Part shown: one piece after another, positions 23,950 to 34,678 of the stretch
Numbering within the stretch: position 1 is the stretch's first letter
Layout of the letters: each line of letters begins with the position of its first letter
Assembly (NCBI GenBank): GCA_023105745.1
Contig: JALGQZ010000002.1
Coordinates: 80,183,785 to 80,247,784, forward strand
Origin: Austropuccinia psidii
Taxonomy: Eukaryota > Basidiomycota > Pucciniomycetes > Pucciniales > Sphaerophragmiaceae
Direction: 5' to 3'
DNA length: 64,000 nucleotides
Notes under the pieces: generated by a model
Database searches by the model: none
Seen by the model: the letters and a program-made list of their open reading frames with translations, nothing else
What the model was told of the DNA's origin: nothing
Made by a program: the position numbers and the translations under genes

Positions 23950-24080
23950 ATATGTCTACAAATGTGCTTTAAATTACTTGATCTGAGTGATGTAAAGAGG
24001 TTGTACAGTGGACATTAACCCCCCTTTGGGGATTTTATTACTTATACCATTGATAAAATTGTAGTATAATTTTATTTTTT

Positions 24081-25976
24081 GGTGGGAGGGAATGTGAGCC
24101 TTGAGGTATATTTTACATACCCAAATAGGGCACAATTATCTTAAAAATAACTTTTTAATTATGCATAACTCATAAGTCAGGCATATATCCAAAATTCATC
24201 ATTTTTGATTTCAGCAAAGATGAATAACCTTTTATTGAGTAAGTAAATCCATTGATTTAAGGACAGATTTGGATTCTACACAAAAATTCACCTAGGTTAG
24301 CTCCATAGAGTGAATAAGCTCAAATTAACTCTTGTAGGTAGTAAAATGGAAAATATTTCACCACCACATAAAAGATCTGTGAAAATTTTTGTTTTTCTTA
24401 ATTTCATGCCAAAATAATGGGAATGTGAGAAATTCCATGTTACATATACACTAAGAATAGTGTTATGCATGTTTTGAGCACTTGATATCATGTTATTCTT
24501 ACATGGACCTTTGGTACACCCATAGTGGATATCTCACTTGAAGCTTAAATTTCTATTTTGATGTGATAAATAGGCAAGGGGGACAAAAGACATCTAAGAG
24601 AGCCAGGGTACCCAACTTCTGAGGCCTCAGAGGCGTGGACCACTCCAAAGCTTGGATCAATGGCTGATCTTAGCCTAATTAGTAAACTAAAACCCTTTGG
24701 GAACTTGGTTACCATGTTACAACTACTGTAAATCTTAAGAAAATAGCCAATAACCTGCTACTTTGACGTGCCAAGGAGTTAAAGAACTACTTAGACTCCT
24801 GTAACCATGTCAATTCTTAATGATTTTCCATGGAAAAACCCAAAAAGAGTAATTAAAACCCCTTTTGGACTTGTATCCAATGATTTACCTCATAGCAACC
24901 AGTGAAACACCGATATTTGCAATTCTACGTAGAAATGAGGTAAAAAACTTCAAAAATTAATTAAAAATACAATTATTAATTAATCTTTCTGAAACTCTCA
25001 GGACTAATATAGAACTGTATTATCTATGGTACAACCAAAAAGAAGTATGGTTTTACCAGTAAAATTCAAAGTTTTACTTACAGTCCATGTTTGACTATTC
25101 TACGTTAAACACTGAATCTTCAAACATTCACAGTACTTACAACCTGTGATTAAATTGCCAATAACATTTATAAATTTGAGAAATCAATGATTATTTTGGA
25201 ATAAAAGAAGATTTACAGATGTTACTCCTTTTATTCTTGACCATATTGGGGTTGGTAGTCACCTAAAAGCATTGATTAAGTAATTATGATAATCTTACGT
25301 GACAACAGATGATGCAATCAATAATCCAAAAAGGTTTATTGTTTTCTTACTCACTGGTTTTTCAGTTTGCTTCATGGCACGCCTCTGTGAGCTGTTATTG
25401 ACTTAAAAGAGGCCTCCTCTTGCTGTTTTTTCCACATCATCATCTTATTATCATTTGAATCATTATTACCAACAAGTAAGTATTAGTTATAGCTATTATT
25501 AAGTGTTTCAAATCTTTCAAAATCAATCAGAAAGACGTGAAATCATAGAATCCAACTATACATTGTTGTAATACTGTTATAAATTCATTTTGATCCTTAA
25601 AATCCACAATTCTATGTCAAATCTCTCTATCTTATCTTTCAATAAGTTCTTTGGAATATTAGTGAGTGATTTATTTTTAATTATTAAAGTTTTTCTCTAA
25701 AATTAGTTTTCTTCAAGAATTATCGTTATAATTATTCTTGCAAAAGATAATTATATATTAAGAAATTTTATTATTAAAATCTTCTTGTAATTGATTCTTG
25801 TAGACAATTACTGCTCACTATTAAAATCACTAGTAGTGTTTAACACGTGAAAGAAATAATTATTTAATTATTTAATTGTGGTTATAATAATATTTTATTA
25901 TTATATTTCATAAGAACAGACATAGTACAGTTGATTAATAGTGATATTATCATCAGTTTCATAGTCACATCTTACA
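24081..25976 (+). repeat. RF2 polypurine tract and 3' LTR
   Basis: The purine run GGTGGGAGGGAA (24081-24092) primes plus-strand DNA synthesis in this class. The LTR follows from TGTGAGCCTTGAGG at 24093 to CACATCTTACA at 25976 (1884 bp). It is colinear with the 5' LTR at 15759-17652 but with scattered substitutions, which indicates an old insertion. No genes inside; the minus open frame at 24297-24491 also recurs in the other RF2 LTRs but is short and without recognisable features. Confidence 0.9.
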
Positions 25977-26672
25977 ATACCATATATGCACCACTCCTGC
26001 GACCTTGAGTATGGGGTGCATGGAGGAGTGGAAGGATTCCCCTTAAGATGAGGGGAAGGCTTGAGCTGAGATGATCTGGTGGCCTCTTTTGATTACCAGA
26101 CGCCATGGGCTGAAAAGTGGTTCATGATGATCCTGGGCCAAAATGCATCCTATGGTGATTTATGGCCATTTTGGGTTTAATGAGATTTGCGGCCACATTT
26201 GGCTCAGGTGGGCTCAATTGTGGTTTGGGACCCACCTGGCCTTGGAGGCTAATGGACTTCCCCCTTTGGCCTCATTGGATTAGGCCAAAAGGGGCCTAAT
26301 TGGCCCACGGACCGTAGAGGTCATAGGGGGCCTAAATGGCCCAAAAAGACCATTTAGGCCAGGGACCCCTAATGAAAAAGGTTGGCCCAGAGCCTATGAT
26401 GAGGGCTAGGGGACCCAGAACCCCCTAGGAGACAAAGAGACCCACCAGGCCCAAAAGCAAAAATAGAGGCCTGGGGGTTGGGGATATGGGAATTGGCCAG
26501 AGGCCATAAAAGGCAAGGGGATAGTGATATGGCCAAAAATGCCATAGAGCACCAGAAGGGGCCAAATTTGCCATAAAGATATGGTGTGGCCAATTGGCCC
26601 CAGCTTGGTCCCAGGTTGGAATTGCCGCAACACCAATGCAGGAGGGTCATTCTTCATGGTTGTGACATTCAC
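25977..26672. repeat. Inner RF3 LTR, right part
   Basis: This continues the LTR interrupted at 15758, from the second ATACC copy to GGTTGTGACA at 26667, then the second TTCAC copy (26668-26672). It is GC-richer than its surroundings, with many GGCC and CCAAAA words. The open frames on the minus strand (26369-26672) follow composition and carry no domain. Confidence 0.88.
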
Positions 26673-27107
26673 CTTATAGGATCAGCCTTCCAGCTTTTCA
26701 CATATACCGCCCCCCTTTCATCACCTGAGGACTTTTCCCCAGTTAATTAATAGATTGGATTTATTTTCATCCTTGTTTCCTTTTACCTTATTGAAGTAGA
26801 TAATGATAATCTTAAGCGAGTCATTAGAACGTTTCTTCTTTGCCTGTCAGTGGATATTGGTGGTCATATCCTTTACTAATTCCATTGTTGTTTCTGGAAG
26901 GTTGAGACAGTGAATTGAGGATTCATTTGGTTGGCTCTTTGGCTTTTGGCTTCCTTTCCTTTTATCCTTTGGCATACTTGTCTTTAACTTATATTCTTCT
27001 TTAAAGAAATATATCATTTTATTCCTTTATTCTTTTGGAGCCCTCCAATGGAGTTCTTGATTCCTGAGTGCCAGGCCACTCTTACTTTCATAAGAGCCCC
27101 TGTGACA
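26673..27107. repeat. Outer RF3 LTR, right part
   Basis: Completes the RF3 LTR begun at 13743. It includes the 'gaggacttttccccagttaa' block near 26724 and the 'gagtgccaggccactctta' block near 27066, and ends GAGCCCCTGTGACA at 27107. Past it the minus RF4 Pol frame resumes. Confidence 0.88.
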
Positions 27108-28494
27108 TAGGATTACTGGAAATGTGGGATGCCTATTACTAAGTTGGTCATATAATTCTACTTCAACAGAATTCTCTCCATGGAGGGCATTAATAACAAA
27201 AGGTCCTGTAAAGGAGTCTTTGAGCTTCTTAAATCCTTGGATGTTATTGAAGTGAGTGGTAGGTACAAGTACTAAATCTCCCACTTTGAAGTCTAGGGTT
27301 GCATGCGATTTGTCCCACATGTCTCTGGCATATGCAAATGAGTCCTTCATGAACCTTACTGCATGTTTTCTAGCTTTTTATAGAATTACTTTGAAGCTAG
27401 CAACTATGGGATGTAACTCAACCAAATCTTTCCTCAAGGAATCTTGGGGTAATCTGGGATTCCATCATTTTTCTAGGAAATCAAGAGTCTGATTGGTAAT
27501 GGAATGAATGGATGTTTTATGTGCCAATTATAGTGCAGGTAAAGGAGTACACCAATTATGGGTGAATCCATCACAATATTTGAATTTCAGGCCATATGCA
27601 CAAAATATTCTGACCATGTCTTCCAAAGTTTGGAACATTCTTTCAGCCAGAGCATCAGTTTGTGGGTGGTAGGCTGTAGAGAAGGACAACTTTGCTCCAA
27701 ATAATTGATGAAGGTTTGTCCATAGTTCTGAGGTAAATTTGTGCTCTCTGTCACTAATGATGTTTGTGAATATACCAGTCCATGAAACTACTCTATTCCA
27801 TATCAGAAGAGCTGTTTTCATGGATGTATCAGCTTTGTGAAATGGTAAAAAGATTGGAATCTTGCTAAACCTGTCAACAATCACAAGGCATGCATTATAG
27901 CTTTCATCACCCCCTGGTGGTAGACCAGTTACCCAATCCATATGGAAAATTTCCCAAGGTCTGATGGGATTTTGGATTTTCATCATATTTCCCAGTCTTT
28001 TGCCCATGAATTTGTTTGCTTTTTGACATCTGCCACAGGTCTTGTAATACTCTGCAACATCCTTCTGCCAAATTGGCCACCAATTAAAGGTCTTGACTTT
28101 TTCTCTTGTTCTGTCTGCAGATAGGTGTCCTGAAAAGAGGCTGTCATGGCATTCTTTAAGTACAAGATTGATTAAGGATCTGTCCACAACTTTTATTACA
28201 CATGTGTGTTTAGTTCTGTGGTAAACTATACCATAAAGTAAGTGAAATCTTCCTTCATCATATGATTTCTTCCATACTTCATCCAAGGCATGTATTAAGG
28301 AGTGATCTTTACAGCCTTTAGTAAGTAATTGGCCTAAGATGCTACAATTCTTATCCTGAGTATAATTGTTCATTAATTCTTCAAAGAATGTGGTTTTCAG
28401 AGCTGTGAAAATGACTCCTTCTAGTGGGATCTATGGGAAAGCCTCTTCTGGTACATAAGAAGGATTATCAATTTTATTTGGTAATGGCCATCTG
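27108..28494 (-). pseudogene. Minus RF4 Pol: integrase region (broken, split)
   Basis: On the minus strand (reading from 28494 down) the order is: the end of RNase H, a linker, the integrase zinc finger (ECHDS, SGHLSADRTREKVK, TCGRCQKAN at about 28160-28010), and the catalytic core (HMDWVTGLPPGG near 27940; IISDREHKFTSELW near 27760; QTDALAERMFQTLED near 27660). The GPY/F region ([15 protein letters not shown] near 27290; RHPTFPV near 27130) follows. Stops near 27350-27527 separate two open parts (28373-27528 and 27350-27108). It rejoins the chromodomain at 13742. The 5' part of this element is not in the window, because a plus RF4 element inserted at 28494. Confidence 0.85.
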
Positions 28495-29125
28495 TGTGAG
28501 CCTTACAGGTATTTTCATATACCCAAAAGACCACAAATAACAAAATAAGATATAAATATAAATAAAATAAACTTATTCATATTATAAAAAAGAAAAATTA
28601 AAATATAAATAAAAATTTATATGAAAAAATTAAAAATTTAATTATAATTTAAAATAAAAATTACATTACATTTTGAAATTGGGAAAATGCATTTTTACTT
28701 GAAAAAATTAAGTAAAAATGAATTTTTAATAAAATCAATGAAATTAATATATTTTTGGTAAAAAGTGCATAAAGTATATTATAGTTTTTATCCAATAAAT
28801 AAATTTAAGAAAATTACTTCACCATTGGATTCCTCATAAAAAATAAGGTAGGGTCACCTCTGGGTAAAATTTCTGTAACTCAACTGTAAATAAGCTTAAA
28901 TCAAGTTTTTAGTATTTTCTGTACAAAAGTTGAAAATCCTCAAAACCTTAATTTAATTCACACCACATGTGGTGTTAACCATCAATTTTCGTGTTAAAAT
29001 TGAGGTGTTGTGTGTAGTTTAGAAGTTATGAGGAATTGAGGTATTTTCAATTGAAATGTCAAAATGTGAGCATGTATTACATAAGTGAACTGTAATTTAC
29101 ATATGAGGTATCAATTATTACAGTG
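28495..29125 (+). repeat. RF4 5' LTR, first part
   Basis: Colinear with the first 630 bases of the solo RF4 LTR at 9547. It is interrupted at 29125 by the RF3 solo LTR (TSD CAGTG, 29121-29125 and 30763-30767). The LTR continues at 30768-31784 and 42985-43142, about 1806 bp in all. No coding sequence. Confidence 0.88.
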
Positions 29126-30767
29126 TGTCACCAGGGCTCTTATGGAAGAAAGAGGGCCTGGCACTCAGGAATCAAGAACTCACTTGGAGGGCTCCAAAAG
29201 ATGATAAGAAATACTATGGAATATATTTCTTAAGAAGGAATAAGAGAAAGGACAAATATGCCAAAGATAACAAAGAATAATAAGAATGAAGCCAGAGGCC
29301 AGAGATAAAAGAAAGCCAACCAAGTGAGTCCTCAATTCACTGTTTCAACCTGCCAGAAAGAACAATGGAATTAGCAAGGGATATGACCACCAATATCCAC
29401 TGACAGGCAAGGAAAGAAAAGAGAAAAGGGTGCTAATGACTGACTTCAGATTATCAGTATTAACTTTAATAAGGTAAAAGAAACTAAGGATAAAAATACA
29501 TACAATATTCATTAACTGGGGAAAAGGTCCCCAGGTGATGAAAGGTAGCCGGTATATGTGAAAACTGAAAGATTGATCCTGGAAGGTGGATCAATGACTG
29601 TATTGTGCGAATCGGGAAATACAGTTCTGGCCATCTTGAAATTTAAACTGTGTGATGGAATTCCCACAGTGGAATATGGAATGGCCCAATTGGGCCAAGA
29701 CCAGGTTGATTGAATGAGGCCTGTACAGATGAATTGAGTTGTCCAAGGAGTATTGAATACTTGATGCCTTGACAACTGATTGAAATGATGTAATACCTCT
29801 TGAGAATTGCCCCTTGATTAATACTGAATGAATTGTGCCAACCCAACTCCTGCAGATACAGGTGGTTGGGATCCCTGAAGAGTCTTCTGATTGCCGCCAT
29901 AACTTGTCAGACTTATGAGCTAATTAATCCTCCTTCAAAATGGGCGTTGGGATTTGGGACCTTGATTTGGAAAGGTGGAATTGGGTCCTGAAAACGTCAC
30001 CATTGGATTGCTGAGCAAAAATGGTGCATAATGGTATATAATACCATATATGCACCATGCCTGCCACCTTGAGTACGGATGGTATGAAGGGAAGGAAGGA
30101 ATCCCCTGGAGTTGAGGGGAAAGACAGGCTGAGCTGATCTGGTGGCCTCTGGTGGTTGCCAGAGGTAATGGCTGAACTATTGATTCATGGTGGTCCATGG
30201 CCAAAATTGGGTCCTACGGGATTTATGGCCAAAATGGTGTCCATGAGGTCTTTGGTCATTTTTGGGTCCAAGGGAATGGTGGCCAAAAATGGCTCAGGTG
30301 GGCCCACCTGGCTGGCCCCTTTTGGCCTCATTGGATTAGGCCAAAAGGGGCCTAAATGGCCTACGGACTGTGAATCACGGCCCACAGGCCGTAGGAGCCG
30401 TAGGGGGCCTAAATGGCCATTTAGGCCAAAACCCCAATAATGAAAGGGGTGGCCCTAAATCCAAAGATGATGGCTAGGGGGCCTGGAGGCCCCTAGAAGA
30501 CAAAATGACCCCCCAGGCCCAAAATCAAAGATGAAGGCCTGGGGGTTGGCGAAGTGGGAATTGGCCAAGAAGGCCAATGACGGCAGGATATGGCCTGAGG
30601 CCATAAGATGACCATTGGAAGGTGTTATGGCGTGGATGCCATAGAGCACCCAAGGGGGCCAATTGGCCATAAATGATATGATGTGACCAATTGGCCCCAA
30701 CTTGGCTCCAGGTTGGATTGCCGCAACCATCAAGGAGGAGGGTCAAACTCGTGGTTGTGACACAGTG
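29121..30767. repeat. Solo RF3 LTR with CAGTG target duplication
   Basis: The LTR is 29126-30762 (1637 bp), TGTCACCAGGGCTCTTATGG to GGTTGTGACA, with perfect CAGTG copies on both sides. It is the cleanest RF3 copy and shows the intact site where RF2 inserted in the other copy. The second half is a GC-rich block with repeated GGCC words. Open frames inside (for example 30156-30440, 30455-30733) have no recognisable domain. Whether RF3 belongs to another Ty3 family or to a non-autonomous element cannot be told without an internal region. Confidence 0.9.
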
Positions 30768-31784
30768 GTTTATTGTAAAACTCAATTGAATTGTATGTGC
30801 AAGTTACAAGTGTATTACATGATGAGGAATTAAAGAAAAAATAAATTGGAAAGATTAATTCTGGGGGGAAAAGGTACTCTAGCTCCAAGGGGGAGCCGGA
30901 CCCCCGAATTCCTTGCTGAAAGGCATGGGATGTCAAAATACACGCAAACATTCATAACTTCTGGCCTGGAATTGAGTCACAGGGTCTGTGACTCAATTGA
31001 TGATGAGGTTTTGATACCAACCAGGGCAGTTTTGACTGTTTCCAAGGGGGTAAAACTACCCTTAAGCTAAAACAATCTTAGTAAAAAAGGTTTTGACTGG
31101 TTTCTACATATCTTACACACATTATGACGTGTTTTGAAGGCTCTAGACCAGGTATTACTATAGTAATGGCTGATTTAAGGGTATAAAATGGCTAAAAATA
31201 GAAAAACATTGCTAAAACCAGGGTTCAATGATGCCATAATTGGCTTTTCTGGTGTCAGAGTGTTTTCCACGACTGACAAGAGTAAATTCTACTTTTTGAG
31301 TTAGGGAATTGATCGCTATAAAAGAATGTCTTCTTTGCCCCACTTTTCTCTTCATGTTAAAATCTTTTCCTTTTATAATTAGTTTAAACACTGTTAAACC
31401 AATCAATAAAAGATTCCAACCACCATTTTATAAATCATTTTAAACCTTTTAACCACATCAAAAAATTATTATAATCATTGTTTGTAACACTTATAATCAT
31501 TTTTACCACTTGAACCACCCCATAAGTGAATTAAAGCATCTTTCATTACTGTTAGCTTTGTCACCTTGTTTCTAAATTCACTATGGTCACTTTTGGGCGT
31601 GTTTTCTCTTTAAATATCTCTTTAAAGAATCTTTCCTTTATTTAATTGCTTGCATTTCTTTTCTCAATTAATCCCAATTGAAATTGCTCTTGAAGAAATT
31701 TCTTTTGTAGCCTTAAATATATCTTGTAGAGTATTTTTGGATAAATTTTTATTGTTGGTAAAACAATAAATATTAATAATATTA
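30768..31784 (+). repeat. RF4 5' LTR, middle part
   Basis: Continues the RF4 LTR after the solo RF3 insertion and matches about 10190-11230 of the solo RF4 LTR. It ends in the 8-base target TAATATTA (31777-31784) of the DNA transposon that follows. The small open frames 30846-31070 and 31212-31406 recur in the other RF4 LTRs but are chance. Confidence 0.85.
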
Positions 31785-32506
31785 GGGCGTTGGTAAACAC
31801 ACATCAGCTTTTAGTAAAAACACGTAAGTTTATGATAAAAATATGTAAGTGACCTTATTTTTCAAAAAAATTCCTCAGGCTCAGTTTTGAGGATTTTGTT
31901 TAATTCTTTTTGCCATATTTTTCCCGACTTGGCATGTCAATAAGCACAAATTTTTTCAATTTTTTTTTGCCAAATTTCACCAATTTGGCCAATATGCCAA
32001 AATGGCATATTTTTTTTCAAAAATTCATTTAAAATCTTCCCACTTATGAATTTCCTTGATTTTTTTTTCAAAATGAAGAGTTCAATGTGAAGAATAAAGC
32101 ACCAGAATCCCATAATTTTGGAAATTTTTTTGGGTGGGACAAGTGAAGGCGCAAAAAGGGTTTTTTTTCAAATGTTTTTTCCCATCATTGTAATATGCCT
32201 ATTTTTAAAAAGTGAATTTAATAACTTCCCACTTATGAATTTCCTTCAATTTTTTTTTAAATTAAAGGGTTCAATCTGGACAATAAAGAACCAGAAGCTC
32301 ATGAATTGGGAATTTTTTTTTTGGTGGGACAACAAGTGAAGGTGCAATGAGTGTTTTTTCAACTGTTTTTTTCTTGTGTGTAATATGACTATTTTCAAGT
32401 AAAAAGTTCCACATGTTTGATAAAAAAGGAGACTGAGGTGGGATTTAAGCAATAAATATGACTGAGGAGGGGGATAATTGGCATAAATTGTATATACAAA
32501 AATCAT
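31785..32506. repeat. Left arm of the DNA transposon with a 190-bp direct duplication
   Basis: After the terminal repeat, a motif resembling it recurs as GTAAAAACACGTAAG near 31814. Two direct copies of about 180-190 bp follow (about 32035-32224 and 32225-32405), each opening CTTCCCACTTATGAATTTCC and each containing a GGTGGGACAA segment. No coding sequence is seen on either strand. Its role is unknown; subterminal repeats of this kind often bind transposase. Confidence 0.65.
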
Positions 32507-33130
32507 TCAATCAGAATCAACCTCCAAAATAGTGGGTTTTTTCTGAGAGGGGGGAGGAAGATTGGACAAATACAACATTCTGTGTTTTTTAAATTTATCA
32601 GCCCACCCCAGGGCTTGTGTTTGGGCATGAGTCTCCCAGCTCACAGTAATGGGGGGGACTGGATAAACTTTAGAAATGATGGTGTCCAAAGGAACAAAAT
32701 GAGCACAACTATTCAAGAAGCAGATGAAAATGGGGGGATTATCATTTGGAGGACAGAAATAAGGGAAAAAAGAAAAAGATTTAGCTGTGGAATAAAAGAA
32801 AACTGGTCTTTTATACTTATTTGCAATTGGATCCCCCATGTCAGGCATGGACATCCACTTGCTTTTTGGAGCCTGGCCAACATCTTCATACCATTCAATT
32901 CTTTCCAAATAAGAGGATACTGAGGGAATTAAGGTGTTCATGGCTTCATAAAGGTCTTGATTTTGGTGAATTTCTTCAGCCAAGTCACCTCTGACATCAG
33001 ACCATTGATCTTGAGTCTTGTAAATGAAGTGGGATACTGTTCTGTAGCCACAGCTTCCATCACCCTGGACATTGATGGCCTTGAAGGTGTATCTCAATAT
33101 AAACTTGGGCAAGTCTTCTGAGCCAGTTAT
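32507..33130 (-). CDS. OTU-domain cysteine protease exon (C-terminal, partial gene)
   Basis: The minus frame is open from an acceptor TTTTATCAG (intron end 33131) to a stop at 32507, 207 codons. The OTU signature NVQGDGSCGYRTV holds the catalytic Cys (27th codon of the exon) after the Asp-Gly pair, and NSCAHFVPL holds the expected catalytic His (144th). OTU proteases remove ubiquitin-like modifiers. There is no ATG at the start, so this is the last exon of a longer gene whose upstream part is not present: the RF6 LTR begins 84 bases upstream, and only 68 bases of transposon remain on its far side. It could be a captured host fragment or the tail of a transposase-OTU fusion. The frame is intact over the whole domain. 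Confidence 0.75.
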   Translation of the reverse strand: MTGSEDLPKFILRYTFKAINVQGDGSCGYRTVSHFIYKTQDQWSDVRGDLAEEIHQNQDLYEAMNTLIPSVSSYLERIEWYEDVGQAPKSKWMSMPDMGDPIANKYKRPVFFYSTAKSFSFFPYFCPPNDNPPIFICFLNSCAHFVPLDTIISKVYPVPPITVSWETHAQTQALGWADKFKKHRMLYLSNLPPPSQKKPTILEVDSD

Positions 33131-33214
33131 CTGATAAAATCAGTTCAAAAAATGAAGTTAGAGAGTTTTTGTGGGGAAAAAACCTCTTTTGGGCATGTTT
33201 TGGCCCAATACAGG

Positions 33215-34654
33215 TGTCAGGATGAGTCTATGTTGAAGTGGTAATAAAGCTATTTACAACTAAAACTATGACTGTGACACGTGGAAAATAGTTTAAAAAA
33301 GATTTTATAAGGGTTAAAGATGGATTTAATTTAAAATATAAAGGCTTTACTATAATGGATATAGTGGTGGTGAGCGCTATTGAAAGCCCTGGGTGCAGCT
33401 TTATCTGTTGGGTTACAATAATAAAAGACTACAATAATTAAATTTATAATTATACCTGATTATTAACCAAGAGTAAAACTGTTTTTGACAGTTTACTACG
33501 TAGGTTATTCAAGAGCAGGATGAGGAAAAGCTTTTGGCTGTGAAAAACCCTCCTTTTATCCTGAAATTGAGGTGGAAAGGCTGCCAGACCTTTCCACGTA
33601 GAGGAAGTGAAGATTTTTCACTCTCTATGACAGGCTTGTGGTTTTCAAACAGCCTGTATACTCTGTATTGGGCTCAGATGTGGTTTTGAAACCACATCTT
33701 GGTGGTTTTCACCAATACAGGGTGAAAATTTTCATCTGGGGACCTCACAGCCTGATTCTGACGTGTATGACGCATAGAATGCTGTACAGAAACTGTATGG
33801 GACCCCAGTATTGACTGACATATGAGGTATTGAAGTAAAAACATGCTTCTTCGTCTATTTGACACCTCATATTCATGGTTATGGGATATTATCCCATGGT
33901 AAGGCTGTATATGACAGCAGGTGGGATTTTGACCTTAAAATGGTCATAACTCTGTCAGTTTTTGAGGTATCAAGCTCAAAATTGGTTCATTGAATAGCTC
34001 TATATGGGCTCTACACAATGGTACCCAACTTGAAATGGTTATCATTAAATATGACAAAGTTATCCCATGTACAAGTATTTTTGTACATTGGCGTGGTTTG
34101 GGCAAAAGCTGTATTAAGCTTGTTTGGCCAATAACTTCTGTTGTAGTTGAGCTATGAGGAAATGGATGGCACCATCAGATAGCCCTGATTGTGCTCTTTC
34201 CAAAAAGACCCCACTTTAAGTATCTCACACTAAAACTGTAAAAGTTAGATGAGAGGTGAATGTTTTGTTCACCCTTATTTGGTCTGAATTTGACCATAAC
34301 TCAAGTAATACTGGTGCTAGCTCAGTTTTACTAGCACCATTAGATAGCCCTGGCTTAGAGCTTCATTTTGAATACCCATTTGATAGGGTTAAGCCTCTCC
34401 TTCTAGATTTTAGATGAGGGGTGAAATTTAAGGTTTATGCTCAGCAATAACTTTGAGCAGGAATAACTTTGTTATTTCTTGTCCTATGGTGATGAGACTT
34501 ATATTTTCAGAAAGAGGTGAGTTTCCTCTTTCTTTTGATACCTTTTGAGCTAATTTGGCTCAGCTCCATGTTTTGGTGGTATTTTGGCTATACCATTGGT
34601 TTATGGTATTTTGGCTATCATGTTTGTGCTCTGGTTTTGAGTCACAGGCTGACA
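33215..34654 (-). repeat. RF6 3' LTR
   Basis: Plus-strand reading TGTCAGGATGAGTCTATG to GTCACAGGCTGACA, 1440 bp. The polypurine tract lies next to it on the minus strand (GACGGAGGGTA, about 34665-34655). It is nearly identical to 41464-42903. The minus open frame 33674-33865 occurs in both LTRs and is probably chance. Confidence 0.92.
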
Positions 34655-34678
34655 TACCCTCCGTCTAAAAAAGGCTCA

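Larger units (their letters stand above)
15754..25981 (+). mobile_element. RF2 chromovirus-type Ty3/Gypsy element, complete but broken
   Basis: The element spans 15759-25976 with perfect ATACC copies at 15754-15758 and 25977-25981. Order: 5' LTR, PBS, leader, upstream exon, overlapping gag frames, gag, pol (protease, RT, RNase H, integrase, chromodomain), polypurine tract, 3' LTR. It is inserted in an RF3 LTR; the empty site is seen at about 30041-30059. The LTRs (1894 and 1884 bp) differ at many scattered sites, and the coding region has several stops and at least two frameshifts, so it is old and not autonomous. Confidence 0.93.

Noticed and set aside
24297..24491. Short minus open frame recurring in several RF2 LTRs (15986-16171, 24297-24491, 48297-48500; compare 5467-5775)
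   Set aside because: Its recurrence is explained by LTR identity; lengths change from copy to copy and no protein features are seen.
32582..32923. 113-codon plus-strand open frame
   Set aside because: It is the antisense shadow of the OTU exon, which has clear domain motifs.
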